Positions 1 through 5,621 of a stretch of DNA of 8,486 nucleotides are shown one piece after another. Under the pieces are notes generated by a model. That model saw nothing but the letters and a program-made list of their open reading frames with translations. It was not told the DNA's origin and searched no databases. The translations under genes and the position numbers were made by a program. The DNA lies in the NCBI GenBank assembly GCA_026987085.1, contig JALSNH010000192.1, positions 1 through 8,486 on the forward strand, given 5' to 3'. The stretch's first letter is position 1. Every line of letters starts with the position of its first letter. This DNA comes from Aquificota bacterium (GTDB taxonomy: Bacteria; Aquificota; Aquificia; Aquificales; QOAS01).

Positions 1-251
1 GTAAAATCTAGGTTAGCTCCAAATTGAACTATAGGGTTGAGTTGTCCGCTGAAGTATACCCTTGCGTTTTGGATAGTAAAATCTATAGCATTGTCTTGTC
101 CGTTATTTGCTGCATCTTCCAAAGATTGGCCATAAACTTGGAGTTTGAGACCGAAGTTAGCAAAAGTTTGGTCGCTTATTTTTAACAAAGCTGCATTTGC
201 ACTTAAAGCTGTTCCGGTGAGAGCAGCGAGAGCCAACAATCCCTTCTTCAT
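1..251 (-). CDS. Outer-membrane porin, N-terminal part (partial)
   Basis: The reading frame opens at an ATG (complement of 249-251) and runs off the left edge, so only the first 83 residues or so are visible. Residues 1-20 (MKKGLLALAALTGTALSANA) form a typical Sec signal peptide: a KK n-region, a Leu/Ala-rich core and an ANA cleavage site. The mature part then shows alternating strand-like segments, such as FTIQNARVYFSGQLNPIVQF, which resemble the opening strands of phosphate-selective-type (OprO/OprP-like) porins. The likely role is a beta-barrel channel in the outer membrane; the solute cannot be told from this fragment. The start is fixed by a perfect AGGAGG ribosome-binding site 7 bases upstream, the only strong one in the window. 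A good promoter and a palindrome lie just upstream, suggesting high and possibly regulated expression. Porin-like secreted protein is secure; the exact family is less so. Confidence 0.75.
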   Translation of the reverse strand, partial: MKKGLLALAALTGTALSANAALLKISDQTFANFGLKLQVYGQSLEDAANNGQDNAIDFTIQNARVYFSGQLNPIVQFGANLDF

Positions 252-295
252 TCTTAAACCTCCTAGAAGTTTTGTTAACTTCTTGTAAATTGAGA

Positions 296-323
296 ATTAT
301 AGGTTGAGAGTAAAAAGCGTCAA
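296..323 (-). promoter_or_regulatory. Sigma70-type promoter of the left porin gene
   Basis: Read on the minus strand, TTGACG (complement of 318-323) is followed after 16 bases by a perfect TATAAT (complement of 296-301). Transcription would start near 289, leaving an untranslated leader of roughly 38 bases that carries the AGGAGG site before the porin ATG. This is the best match to the bacterial housekeeping consensus in the window (5/6 and 6/6). No start site has been measured, so the position is predicted. Confidence 0.75.
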
Positions 324-325
324 TG

Positions 326-343
326 TTTTGCAAAATTGCAAAA
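326..343. promoter_or_regulatory. Perfect palindrome upstream of the porin -35 box (candidate operator)
   Basis: TTTTGCAA-AA-TTGCAAAA is an 18-base perfect inverted repeat with 8-base arms (326-333 and 336-343). It sits 2 bases upstream of the porin -35 box. Its centre falls at about -45 relative to the predicted start. That position suits a dimeric activator next to RNA polymerase, or an AT-rich UP element. The core TTGCAAAATTGCAA does not match the classic Fnr or CRP half-sites exactly, so no regulator is named. Confidence 0.5.
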
Positions 344-460
344 AAGATTGTAAACAACTTTTAAAAGTGAAAAAACTCGCTCCCTCTATTAATTGCTGTC
401 TTTCCCTGAATTTACCCGATATTAGGGGTTGTAGTTAAAAGGTTTTTAAATTAACCATGT

Positions 461-823
461 ATGGGAAATATTTTTTCAAATCAAACAAAGTTCATGTTTG
501 CATTGCTACTTTTTATGGTTGCCTTTTTTATTTGGGGCTTAAAATCTACAGCGGTAATTTCTCAAAAAAAGTTGGCTTCCATTTTTGCTACAGGTATTAA
601 AGATGTTATAGAATTTGGGGATAAACTTTTCCCTCCTAACGTTAAGGAGTATTCCCTTCAGTTGCAAACGTTAGGTAATAACGACACAATTACCGTAAAT
701 AGGAAAGAACACAAAGTTTACTCCTCAAAAAATTTCACCTACACCTACAAAGGTCGGGTTATCAAATGCTATGTTTCCTACGATGGGAGCAACTATTACA
801 CAATTACCTGCGAAGTTCAATAA
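461..823 (+). CDS. Small membrane-anchored protein of unknown function
   Basis: I do not recognise a family for this 120-residue protein. A short polar N-terminus is followed by one strongly hydrophobic segment at residues 11-27 (FMFALLLFMVAFFIWGL), best read as an uncleaved signal anchor. Residues 28-120 would then face the periplasm. They include an amphipathic stretch (about 34-56) and a strand-rich C-terminal part rich in Tyr and Thr, with two cysteines, C103 and C117, that could form a disulfide or bind a ligand. There is no prepilin peptidase motif and no lipobox. The start lacks a clear Shine-Dalgarno sequence; another ATG at 457 is in a different frame. The gene ends 22 bases before hisF on the same strand and is probably co-transcribed with it. 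No functional link to histidine synthesis is evident. It may be lineage-specific. That it is real coding sequence is likely but not certain. Confidence 0.65.
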   Translation: MGNIFSNQTKFMFALLLFMVAFFIWGLKSTAVISQKKLASIFATGIKDVIEFGDKLFPPNVKEYSLQLQTLGNNDTITVNRKEHKVYSSKNFTYTYKGRVIKCYVSYDGSNYYTITCEVQ

Positions 824-845
824 AAGTTTTTAAGCTTTCCTTTTA

Positions 846-1610
846 ATGCTTGCAAAAAGAATAATTCCCTGTTTGGATGTGGATAAAGGCAGGGTTGTAA
901 AGGGTGTCCGCTTTAAAGAGCTTAAGGATGCGGGAGACCCTGTCGAGGTAGCAAAAGCCTACGAGGAGCAGGGAGCCGACGAACTGGTTTTTTTAGATAT
1001 TACCGCCTCCGCTGAAGAGAGAAAAACTATGATTGAGGTGGTTAAGAAGGTTGCTGAAACGGTATTTATGCCTTTTACGGTAGGTGGTGGTGTGAGAAGT
1101 TTAGAAGATATAAGAAAGCTTCTTGAAGCCGGAGCCGATAAGGTTTCTATAAATACGGCAGCTGTTAGAAATCCTAGTTTGGTTTATGAGGGGGCAAAAA
1201 GATTTGGAAGTCAGTGCATCGTAGTTGCTATAGATGCTAAAAGGAAAGAAAAAGGCAAAGGTTGGGAGGTCTATACCCACGGCGGGAGAAAGGCAACCGG
1301 TTTAGATGTTATCGAATGGGCAAAAAGGGTGGAAGAACTGGGTGCTGGAGAAATTTTGCTCACATCGATGGATAAAGATGGGACAAAAAGTGGATACGAT
1401 ATAGAGCTAACCCGTGCAGTTGCAGAAAGCGTCAACATTCCGGTAATTGCCAGTGGCGGAGCCGGTAAGAAGGAGCACTTTTACGAAGCTTTTGTAGAAG
1501 GTAAAGCCGACGCCTGCCTTGCTGCTTCCCTCTTTCATTTTAAGGAGTTAACTGTTCCAGAACTTAAAAGCTACTTAAAAGAAAGGGGTATCCATATTAG
1601 ACCCGTTTAG
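846..1610 (+). CDS. hisF: Imidazole glycerol phosphate synthase, cyclase subunit HisF
   Basis: HisF is the (beta/alpha)8-barrel subunit of cytoplasmic IGP synthase. With ammonia delivered from the HisH glutaminase, it converts PRFAR to imidazole glycerol phosphate and AICAR, joining histidine and purine metabolism. The 254-residue length is normal. The N-terminus MLAKRIIPCLDVDKGRVVKG places the catalytic Asp at residue 11. The second catalytic Asp is at 130 in VVAIDAKR. Phosphate-binding loops are visible at TVGGGVRS (78-85) and IASGGAGK near the C-terminus, and LLTSMDKDGTKSGYD is a family signature. The start is the ATG fitting this conserved N-terminus; no Shine-Dalgarno sequence precedes it. 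hisH and the other his genes are not adjacent, so the pathway is dispersed. The nearest upstream gene is the small membrane protein 22 bases away; mnmA begins 55 bases downstream after a T-rich gap. Confidence 0.97.
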   Translation: MLAKRIIPCLDVDKGRVVKGVRFKELKDAGDPVEVAKAYEEQGADELVFLDITASAEERKTMIEVVKKVAETVFMPFTVGGGVRSLEDIRKLLEAGADKVSINTAAVRNPSLVYEGAKRFGSQCIVVAIDAKRKEKGKGWEVYTHGGRKATGLDVIEWAKRVEELGAGEILLTSMDKDGTKSGYDIELTRAVAESVNIPVIASGGAGKKEHFYEAFVEGKADACLAASLFHFKELTVPELKSYLKERGIHIRPV

Positions 1611-1665
1611 TTTCTTTTTGTTTTTATTTCCTTTATAGGTTTGGGGTTGTTAAACTCCACTTAAA

Positions 1666-2688
1666 GTGGGAAAGATTGCCATTTTACTCAGCGGTGGGGT
1701 TGACAGTTCGGTTGTAGCCTATTTAGTAAAAAGGAAGTATAAGACCGATATAGTGGCTTTTACCCTTCTTCTTTACAACAACTGGGATGATATAGAGAGT
1801 GCTAAGAAAGTTGCCGATTATCTAAAAATCCCTCATGAGGTTTTGGATTTGAGAAAACCTTTTAAGGAGAGGGTCTTTAATTATTTTCTCAATAGTTATA
1901 AAAGGGGGGAAACTCCCAATCCTTGTGCGATTTGTAATCAGGAAATAAAACTAGGTTTGGCAACCGAGATATTGGTTTCCCAAGGATTTGAAAAAATCTT
2001 TACAGGCCACTATGTAAGGAAAGAAAGTGTTGACTACTTTACGGTTTTGAAAAGGGGAAAAGACTTGAAAAAGGATCAAAGTTATTTTTTGGCTCTTTTA
2101 AAACCTAAATACTTACAGTTTTTAGAGTTTCCTTTAGGAGTTTTCACAAAGGAGGAAGTTAGAAAGATTGCAGTGGAAGCAGGTTTGCCTACCAGAAACC
2201 GAAAGGAAAGTCAGGATATTTGTTTTTTGGAGGGGAAAAAACTTAAAGAATTTTTAAAAAGTTATATCCCGCCGAAGGCGGGCAAATTTATTTACAAGGG
2301 AATAGAGATAGGTACCCATGAAGGGTATTATAGTTTCACGGTGGGTCAGCGTCGGGGTTTAGGGGTAAGGGTTGGAAAACCTGTTTATGTAAAGGAGATT
2401 ATAGCCGATAAAAATTTGGTTGTTCTTGGAGATAAGGAGGAACTTCTTACCAATGAAGTTGTTTTAAAGAAACTAAACTTCTTTGTGGACAAAGATATTT
2501 TAAACAAATATCCTTTGTGGGGGCAAATCAGGTATAGAACGCCGGCCGTTGAAGTGGAAGATTTTCTGTTTACCTCTAAAGGTTTGAGGTTAAGATTTAA
2601 AAACCCTTTTGTAGGAGTGGCTAGAGGTCAAATTGGAGCTCTTTACTGGAATAACGAGACTCTTGTTGCGGGTGGTATTGTTTGTTAA
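1666..2688 (+). CDS. mnmA: tRNA-specific 2-thiouridylase MnmA
   Basis: MnmA adenylates and then thiolates C2 of wobble uridine 34 in the Lys, Glu and Gln tRNAs, taking sulfur from a relay that begins at a cysteine desulfurase. The PP-loop SGGVDSS is at residues 9-15. The two catalytic cysteines are C90 in NPCAICNQEIK and C186 in ESQDICFLEG, corresponding to Cys102 and Cys199 of the E. coli enzyme. KDQSYFLAL (136-144) and VGQRRGLGV are further family signatures, and the C-terminal beta-barrel ends in the usual VAGGI. At 340 residues it is somewhat short: the segment between the PP-loop and ESAKKVADYL lacks residues present in E. coli. The start is GTG; an in-frame stop at 1651-1653 leaves no other start before the PP-loop, and there is no Shine-Dalgarno sequence. 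A tRNA-Ser gene follows 18 bases after the stop, and mnmC2, acting on the same nucleotide, lies convergently beyond it. Confidence 0.96.
   Translation: MGKIAILLSGGVDSSVVAYLVKRKYKTDIVAFTLLLYNNWDDIESAKKVADYLKIPHEVLDLRKPFKERVFNYFLNSYKRGETPNPCAICNQEIKLGLATEILVSQGFEKIFTGHYVRKESVDYFTVLKRGKDLKKDQSYFLALLKPKYLQFLEFPLGVFTKEEVRKIAVEAGLPTRNRKESQDICFLEGKKLKEFLKSYIPPKAGKFIYKGIEIGTHEGYYSFTVGQRRGLGVRVGKPVYVKEIIADKNLVVLGDKEELLTNEVVLKKLNFFVDKDILNKYPLWGQIRYRTPAVEVEDFLFTSKGLRLRFKNPFVGVARGQIGALYWNNETLVAGGIVC
2268..2282. repeat. GC-rich hairpin inside mnmA, copy 1 of a shared 13-base motif
   Basis: CCCGCC-GAA-GGCGGG forms a perfect 6-base-pair stem with a 3-base loop within the mnmA reading frame. Its 13-base core CCGCCGAAGGCGG (2269-2281) recurs exactly on the coding strand of moaA, but in a different reading frame. 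No uridine run follows, so it does not look like an intrinsic terminator. Confidence 0.4.
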
Positions 2689-2691
2689 TAT
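2663..2691 (+). promoter_or_regulatory. Candidate tRNA-Ser promoter overlapping the mnmA 3' end
   Basis: TTGTTG (2663-2668), a 17-base spacer and TAATAT (2686-2691) overlap the last codons and stop of mnmA. A start near 2698 would leave about nine bases before the mature tRNA 5' end. The matches to consensus are only moderate (3/6 and 4/6). The alternative is that the tRNA is cut from the mnmA transcript. Confidence 0.3.
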
Positions 2692-2706
2692 TTTAAAAAT
2701 TCGGCC

Positions 2707-2800
2707 GGAGGGGTGGCCGAGCGGACGAAGGCGGGGGACTCGAAATCCCTTGAGCGGGTGCACGCCCGCTCCGCGGGTTCGAATCCCGCCCCCTCCGCCA
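2707..2800 (+). tRNA. tRNA-Ser, anticodon CGA
   Basis: The acceptor stem GGAGGGG (2707-2713) pairs with CCCCTCC (2790-2796), followed by discriminator G and an encoded CCA (2798-2800). The D-stem is GCC/GGC. The anticodon stem GGGGA/TCCCT (one G:U pair) encloses the loop with anticodon CGA at 2741-2743, reading UCG serine codons. A long variable arm (AGCGGG paired with CCCGCT) identifies a class II tRNA, and the T-arm GCGGG-TTCGAAT-CCCGC is canonical. The 94-base gene starts 18 bases after mnmA. Its last base directly abuts the stop codon of the convergent mnmC2. The nearly all-GC stems fit a thermophile. Confidence 0.97.
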
Positions 2801-3631
2801 TTAAAGGGATTTTTTCTTTTCTTCAACTTCCCAAAGGTATTTGTTCATGATCTCTTTTCTGGAAAGGCAAAGGCAGGGGTCTCTAAAAGGGACAGCCTTA
2901 GGAGATATTTCCAATTTCTTTTCTTCTTTGGGAGAAAGGGGATATAGCCGGCTACCTTCCAAAGGTTTAGCCGATATAGTTGCTGCCGTTCCCGGTGAAC
3001 GTCTGCCTACCGGTTCGGTATTGAAGATTTTAAAGCCCAACTCTTTAAGGGCTCTTCTAACCGGCAGGGCAATAGAGTAGGTTGTTAACCATCCATCATT
3101 CTCTAACAACCTCTTTAGTTCAGCGAAGAATTCCAAAGTCCAAAGTTCTGGATTCTTTCTAGGAGAAAAAGCGTCGTGATATATAGCATCGAAGTTTTCG
3201 TCTAAAGCTTTTACTCTTTTTCGGGCATCTCCCAAAAGTATTTCCAACCTTACAGAGGAGATTTTTATAACCGTTTGTCCTTTTAAAAGTTGCCTTTTTA
3301 ATTCCTCATAGAATTCCCTGTAAGGGTCGGGAAGGGTTATTTTGCCTATTAAAGGATTTATTTCTTTTTCAAAAGCCAGATAATGTATTTCAATGTTGGG
3401 AAACGTCTTTAATAGATGAATTGCGCTAACTGTGAAGTTATAGCCGAGGCCAAAACCAACTTCCAATATTTTGACTTTTTTCTTAGCCTTAAAAAGCAAA
3501 TGGGAGGGAATTAAAAACTTCTTCAGGCTTTCTTCCAAAGCGCCGGCAGAAATGCTATGATAACTCTCTCCAAATTCGGTGCTCCAAATGGTAAAAGATC
3601 CGTCGGCAGTTCTAACTATTTTGTCTTCCAT
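2801..3631 (-). CDS. tRNA 5-methylaminomethyl-2-thiouridine methyltransferase, stand-alone MnmC2 type
   Basis: This is a SAM-dependent Rossmann-fold methyltransferase of the MnmC2 (former DUF752) family. It should convert nm5U34 to mnm5U34 in tRNA. In E. coli this domain is fused to an FAD-dependent MnmC1 oxidase. Here the protein has 276 residues and only the methyltransferase, like the characterised Aquifex aeolicus enzyme. Visible motifs are the SAM-binding LEVGFGLGYNF (56-66), the acidic FEKE (87-90), GDA (134-136), and the active-site signature DAFSPRKNPELW (153-164), equivalent to DGFAPAKNPDMW of MnmC. GRRSPGTAAT (209-218) follows, and the tail is Lys-rich. The ATG start has no clear Shine-Dalgarno sequence. 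The gene lies 39 bases downstream of pdxJ on the same strand, probably one operon. mnmA, acting on the same uridine, is just across tRNA-Ser. The fusion symbol mnmC is not used because the oxidase half is absent. Confidence 0.88.
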   Translation of the reverse strand: MEDKIVRTADGSFTIWSTEFGESYHSISAGALEESLKKFLIPSHLLFKAKKKVKILEVGFGLGYNFTVSAIHLLKTFPNIEIHYLAFEKEINPLIGKITLPDPYREFYEELKRQLLKGQTVIKISSVRLEILLGDARKRVKALDENFDAIYHDAFSPRKNPELWTLEFFAELKRLLENDGWLTTYSIALPVRRALKELGFKIFNTEPVGRRSPGTAATISAKPLEGSRLYPLSPKEEKKLEISPKAVPFRDPCLCLSRKEIMNKYLWEVEEKKKSL

Positions 3632-3670
3632 TGTAGAAATTGAAACTCTTACTTTACAAGGTTTATAAAA

Positions 3671-4399
3671 TTAAATCCTTTCCTTTAAAAGCTTTAACAT
3701 TTCCTTAACGGCTTTCTCAAAACCAAGTAAGACAGCATTTGCAACTATTGAATGTCCGATATTGAGTTCCTCTATCTCTTCTATTTGGGTAATAGGTTTT
3801 ACATTGTGATAGGTAAGACCGTGGCCGGCGTAGACTCTAAGGCCGAGAGACTTGGCAAATTTGGCGGCTAAACGGAGTTTTGAAAGTTCCTCCTCAACCT
3901 TTTTCCAATTAAAAGAATTCCAAGCTTCGGCATAAGGGCCAGTATGGAGCTCTATAGCATCTGCCCCTACCTCTACGGAAGCCTTTATCTGATTGAGGTC
4001 TGCATCTATAAATAGTGAAACTTCTATTCCCGCTTCCTTAATAGGTTTTAGATAACCTTTCAGAAATCCTTTAAGGGAAACTACATCTAGTCCTCCTTCG
4101 GTGGTAATTTCTTCTCTCTTTTCAGGAACAAGAGTTATTCTGTTTGGTCTGTAGGAGAGGGCTATATTTTTCATTTCCTCCGTAGGTGCCATTTCAAGAT
4201 TTACCGGAATATGTACCGTTTCTATAATCCTCTTTAGATCGTTTTCATTGACATGTCTTCTATCCTCCCTTACATGGAGGGTTATCTGGTCCGCCCCAGC
4301 CATTTGGGCTAAAATGGCAGCGTAAACAGGGTCAGGTTCAAAAGTTCTCCGAGCATTCCTAACGGTGGCAACGTGGTCAATATTTACTCCTAGCCGCAT
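3671..4399 (-). CDS. pdxJ: Pyridoxine 5'-phosphate synthase PdxJ
   Basis: PdxJ is a cytoplasmic TIM-barrel enzyme. It condenses 1-deoxy-D-xylulose 5-phosphate with 3-amino-2-oxopropyl phosphate to make pyridoxine 5'-phosphate, the last ring-forming step of DXP-dependent vitamin B6 synthesis. The 242-residue length is typical. The N-terminal signature RLGVNIDHVATVRNAR is at residues 2-17. LHVREDRRHV gives H42, R44 and H49, followed by E69 in VNLEM; these match the E. coli active-site residues with a three-residue offset. H193 lies in AGHGLTYHN, and the phosphate-site region ELHTGPYAEA is at 150-159. The ATG is fixed by the conserved N-terminus; upstream is T-rich without a Shine-Dalgarno sequence. 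mnmC2 follows 39 bases downstream. ispH is divergent, 78 bases away. The DXP route also supplies IspH with precursors, so the two enzymes share an upstream metabolite, though the adjacency may be chance. Confidence 0.97.
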   Translation of the reverse strand: MRLGVNIDHVATVRNARRTFEPDPVYAAILAQMAGADQITLHVREDRRHVNENDLKRIIETVHIPVNLEMAPTEEMKNIALSYRPNRITLVPEKREEITTEGGLDVVSLKGFLKGYLKPIKEAGIEVSLFIDADLNQIKASVEVGADAIELHTGPYAEAWNSFNWKKVEEELSKLRLAAKFAKSLGLRVYAGHGLTYHNVKPITQIEEIEELNIGHSIVANAVLLGFEKAVKEMLKLLKERI

Positions 4400-4477
4400 A
4401 AAAAATAGAAAATAGTCTTTTGCTATTTCAATATGTTAAAGCTTTTAAAAAAGTAAGCATTTCAAGACCAAAATTGA
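4400..4477. other. Divergent intergenic region between pdxJ and ispH
   Basis: These 78 AT-rich bases must hold the promoters for both flanking genes. For ispH, TTGCTA (4420-4425), 17 bases and TTTTAA (4443-4448) is a weak candidate. For pdxJ, TTGAAA (complement of 4460-4465) is a plausible -35 box, but no good -10 lies at normal spacing. Neither start codon is preceded by a Shine-Dalgarno sequence. I see no operator or riboswitch. Confidence 0.3.
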
Positions 4478-5353
4478 ATGTTTATGAAAATTATCGTGGC
4501 CCCCCACGCGGGGTTTTGCTTCGGAGTGGAGAGGGCGATAGAGCTCGCCGAAGAGTCGGCTAAGTATACCAAAGAGGGAAAAAAAGTTTTTACCTACGGT
4601 CCTTTAATTCACAACCCACAGGAGATAGGTCGGCTTAAGACTTTGGGCATTAACGTTTTGGAAAATGAAAGTCAGCTCGATAGGGATACGGTCTTAATTT
4701 TACGTTCCCACGGCATACCTCCCCAAAAGGAGAGGGAGCTAAAAAACAAAGGTGTCCAAATTGTAGATGCAACTTGCCCCTACGTTAAGGCGGTCCACGA
4801 AGCGGTAGTTAAGTTGGTGAATGAGGGCTACTTTATCGTACTGGTTGGCGAGAAGAACCACCCGGAGGTGCTCGGAACTTGGGGTTATCTTCAGGACGCT
4901 AAAGGCGAGGGGATAATTGTTGAAACCTTGGAGGACTTAAAACCGGCTTTGAACAAAACCAAGGTAGGTGTGATAGCCCAGACCACCCAAAATGAGCAGT
5001 TTTTCAAAGAGGTGGTAGGCGAACTGGCCCTCTGGGTTCAGGAATTGAAAGTTATAAACACAATTTGCAATGCCACTTCCGTAAGGCAGGAGGAGGTTAG
5101 GGAGCTTGCTCCCAAAGTTGATATAATGCTGATAATCGGTGGTAAAAATAGTGGAAATACCACCCGTCTTTATAAAATAGCCAAATCGCTCAATCCTAAC
5201 AGCTACCATATAGAAACTGCGGATGAACTAAAAGAGGAATGGTTTCAAAACGCCTCCACCGTAGGGGTTTCCGCCGGTGCCTCGACCCCAAAATGGATTA
5301 TAGAAAGTGTCCTCAAAAGGTTGGAAGAGATAGCCAAAACCTTAAAAGTTTGA
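4478..5353 (+). CDS. ispH: 4-hydroxy-3-methylbut-2-enyl diphosphate reductase IspH
   Basis: IspH (LytB) carries out the last step of the MEP pathway. Using a [4Fe-4S] cluster, it reductively dehydroxylates HMBPP to isopentenyl and dimethylallyl diphosphates. The 291-residue length is normal for the single-domain bacterial form. The three cluster cysteines are C14 (APHAGFCFGVERA), C100 (DATCPYVKAVH) and C197 (NTICNATSVRQ). Substrate-contacting histidines are at LIHNP (H45), SHGI (H78) and NHPEV (H128), with the catalytic Glu equivalent at E130. SAGASTP near the C-terminus is another signature. Two ATGs, at 4478 and 4484, are possible starts. Most homologues begin about two residues before the first strand, so the second (MKIIVAP) is equally likely; neither has a Shine-Dalgarno sequence. 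The 5' half appears richer in GC than mnmA, with many CC and GG codons. Two tRNA genes follow on the same strand. Confidence 0.96.
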   Translation: MFMKIIVAPHAGFCFGVERAIELAEESAKYTKEGKKVFTYGPLIHNPQEIGRLKTLGINVLENESQLDRDTVLILRSHGIPPQKERELKNKGVQIVDATCPYVKAVHEAVVKLVNEGYFIVLVGEKNHPEVLGTWGYLQDAKGEGIIVETLEDLKPALNKTKVGVIAQTTQNEQFFKEVVGELALWVQELKVINTICNATSVRQEEVRELAPKVDIMLIIGGKNSGNTTRLYKIAKSLNPNSYHIETADELKEEWFQNASTVGVSAGASTPKWIIESVLKRLEEIAKTLKV

Positions 5354-5367
5354 TAAATATCATCTTT

Positions 5368-5419
5368 CCTAAGGCCGTTTTTTTTGTATATTAAAACCTT
5401 TGGACGGCGGTTCCTTAGG
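5368..5419 (+). promoter_or_regulatory. Leader region of the tRNA-Val/tRNA-Asp unit with an inverted repeat
   Basis: CCTAAGG (5368-5374) followed by CCG can pair with CGG-tt-CCTTAGG (5408-5419), giving ten base pairs with a two-base bulge. The repeat encloses an 8-base T run (5378-5385) and a TATATT (5387-5392) that could be the -10 box of the tRNA unit. No convincing -35 is seen at the right spacing. The T run could also help end ispH transcription, but no compact hairpin precedes it. Bases 5405-5444 form a GC-rich 5' leader to the tRNAs. Confidence 0.3.
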
Positions 5420-5444
5420 GCGGGAGCCGGCAAGCCTGCGCTGA

Positions 5445-5520
5445 AGGCGGGTAGCTCAGTTGGGAGAGCGCTGGCCTTACAAGCCGGAGGTCACGGGTTC
5501 GAGTCCCGTCCCGCCTACCA
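5445..5520 (+). tRNA. tRNA-Val, anticodon TAC
   Basis: The acceptor stem AGGCGGG (5445-5451) pairs fully with CCCGCCT, followed by discriminator A and an encoded CCA ending at 5520. The D-arm is GCTC/GAGC. The anticodon stem CTGGC/GCCGG holds the loop CTTACAA with anticodon TAC, reading GUA and probably other GUN valine codons. The T-arm is ACGGG-TTCGAGT-CCCGT. The gene is 76 bases long and lies 17 bases upstream of tRNA-Asp, so the two are surely one transcript. Its anticodon 3' side and T-arm closely resemble those of its neighbour. Confidence 0.97.
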
Positions 5521-5537
5521 TTATATGACGGGAGGTT

Positions 5538-5614
5538 GGAGCGGTAGTTCAGCCCGGTCAGAACGCCGGCCTGTCAAGCCGGAGGTCGCGGGTTCAAATC
5601 CCGTCCGCTCCGCC
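5538..5614 (+). tRNA. tRNA-Asp, anticodon GTC
   Basis: The acceptor stem GGAGCGG (5538-5544) pairs with CCGCTCC (5605-5611), with discriminator G at 5612. The D-arm is GTTC/GAAC with a 10-base loop. The anticodon stem CCGGC/GCCGG carries CTGTCAA with anticodon GTC for aspartate codons, and the T-arm is GCGGG-TTCAAAT-CCCGT. The 3' end reads G-CCT rather than G-CCA, so the final A is not encoded and must be added by the CCA-adding machinery; Ser and Val tRNAs here do encode CCA. The end is set at the encoded CC. The stop codon of the convergent moaA begins only 7 bases further on. Confidence 0.96.
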
Positions 5615-5621
5615 TCCATTT

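Noticed and set aside
157..357. 66-codon open frame on the minus strand overlapping the left porin start
   Set aside because: It is out of frame with the porin, covers its promoter and signal-peptide region, and has no ribosome-binding site or recognisable protein features.
393..423. TTGCTG-19-GATATT as a promoter for the small membrane protein and hisF
   Set aside because: The spacing is too long and both boxes match poorly; a promoter must exist in 344-456, but I cannot place it.
1611..1639. T-rich hisF-mnmA gap as an intrinsic terminator or as a promoter (TTTCTT-17-TATAGG)
   Set aside because: No hairpin precedes the T run, and the -35 box is poor (2/6); neither reading is convincing.
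2590..3080. Open frames on both strands across tRNA-Ser and the mnmC2 3' end
   Set aside because: They read through the tRNA and antisense to well-supported genes; the apparent Arg/Pro-rich proteins come from tRNA sequence.
4500..4517. CCCC-ACGC-GGGG hairpin followed by TTTT at the start of ispH, resembling a terminator or attenuator
   Set aside because: The stem is only four base pairs and the bases encode the conserved APHAGFC motif, so codon constraint explains it.
5351..5362. TGATA-AA-TATCA inverted repeat over the ispH stop codon
   Set aside because: Five weak A/T-rich pairs; too unstable for a terminator and too short to call an operator.
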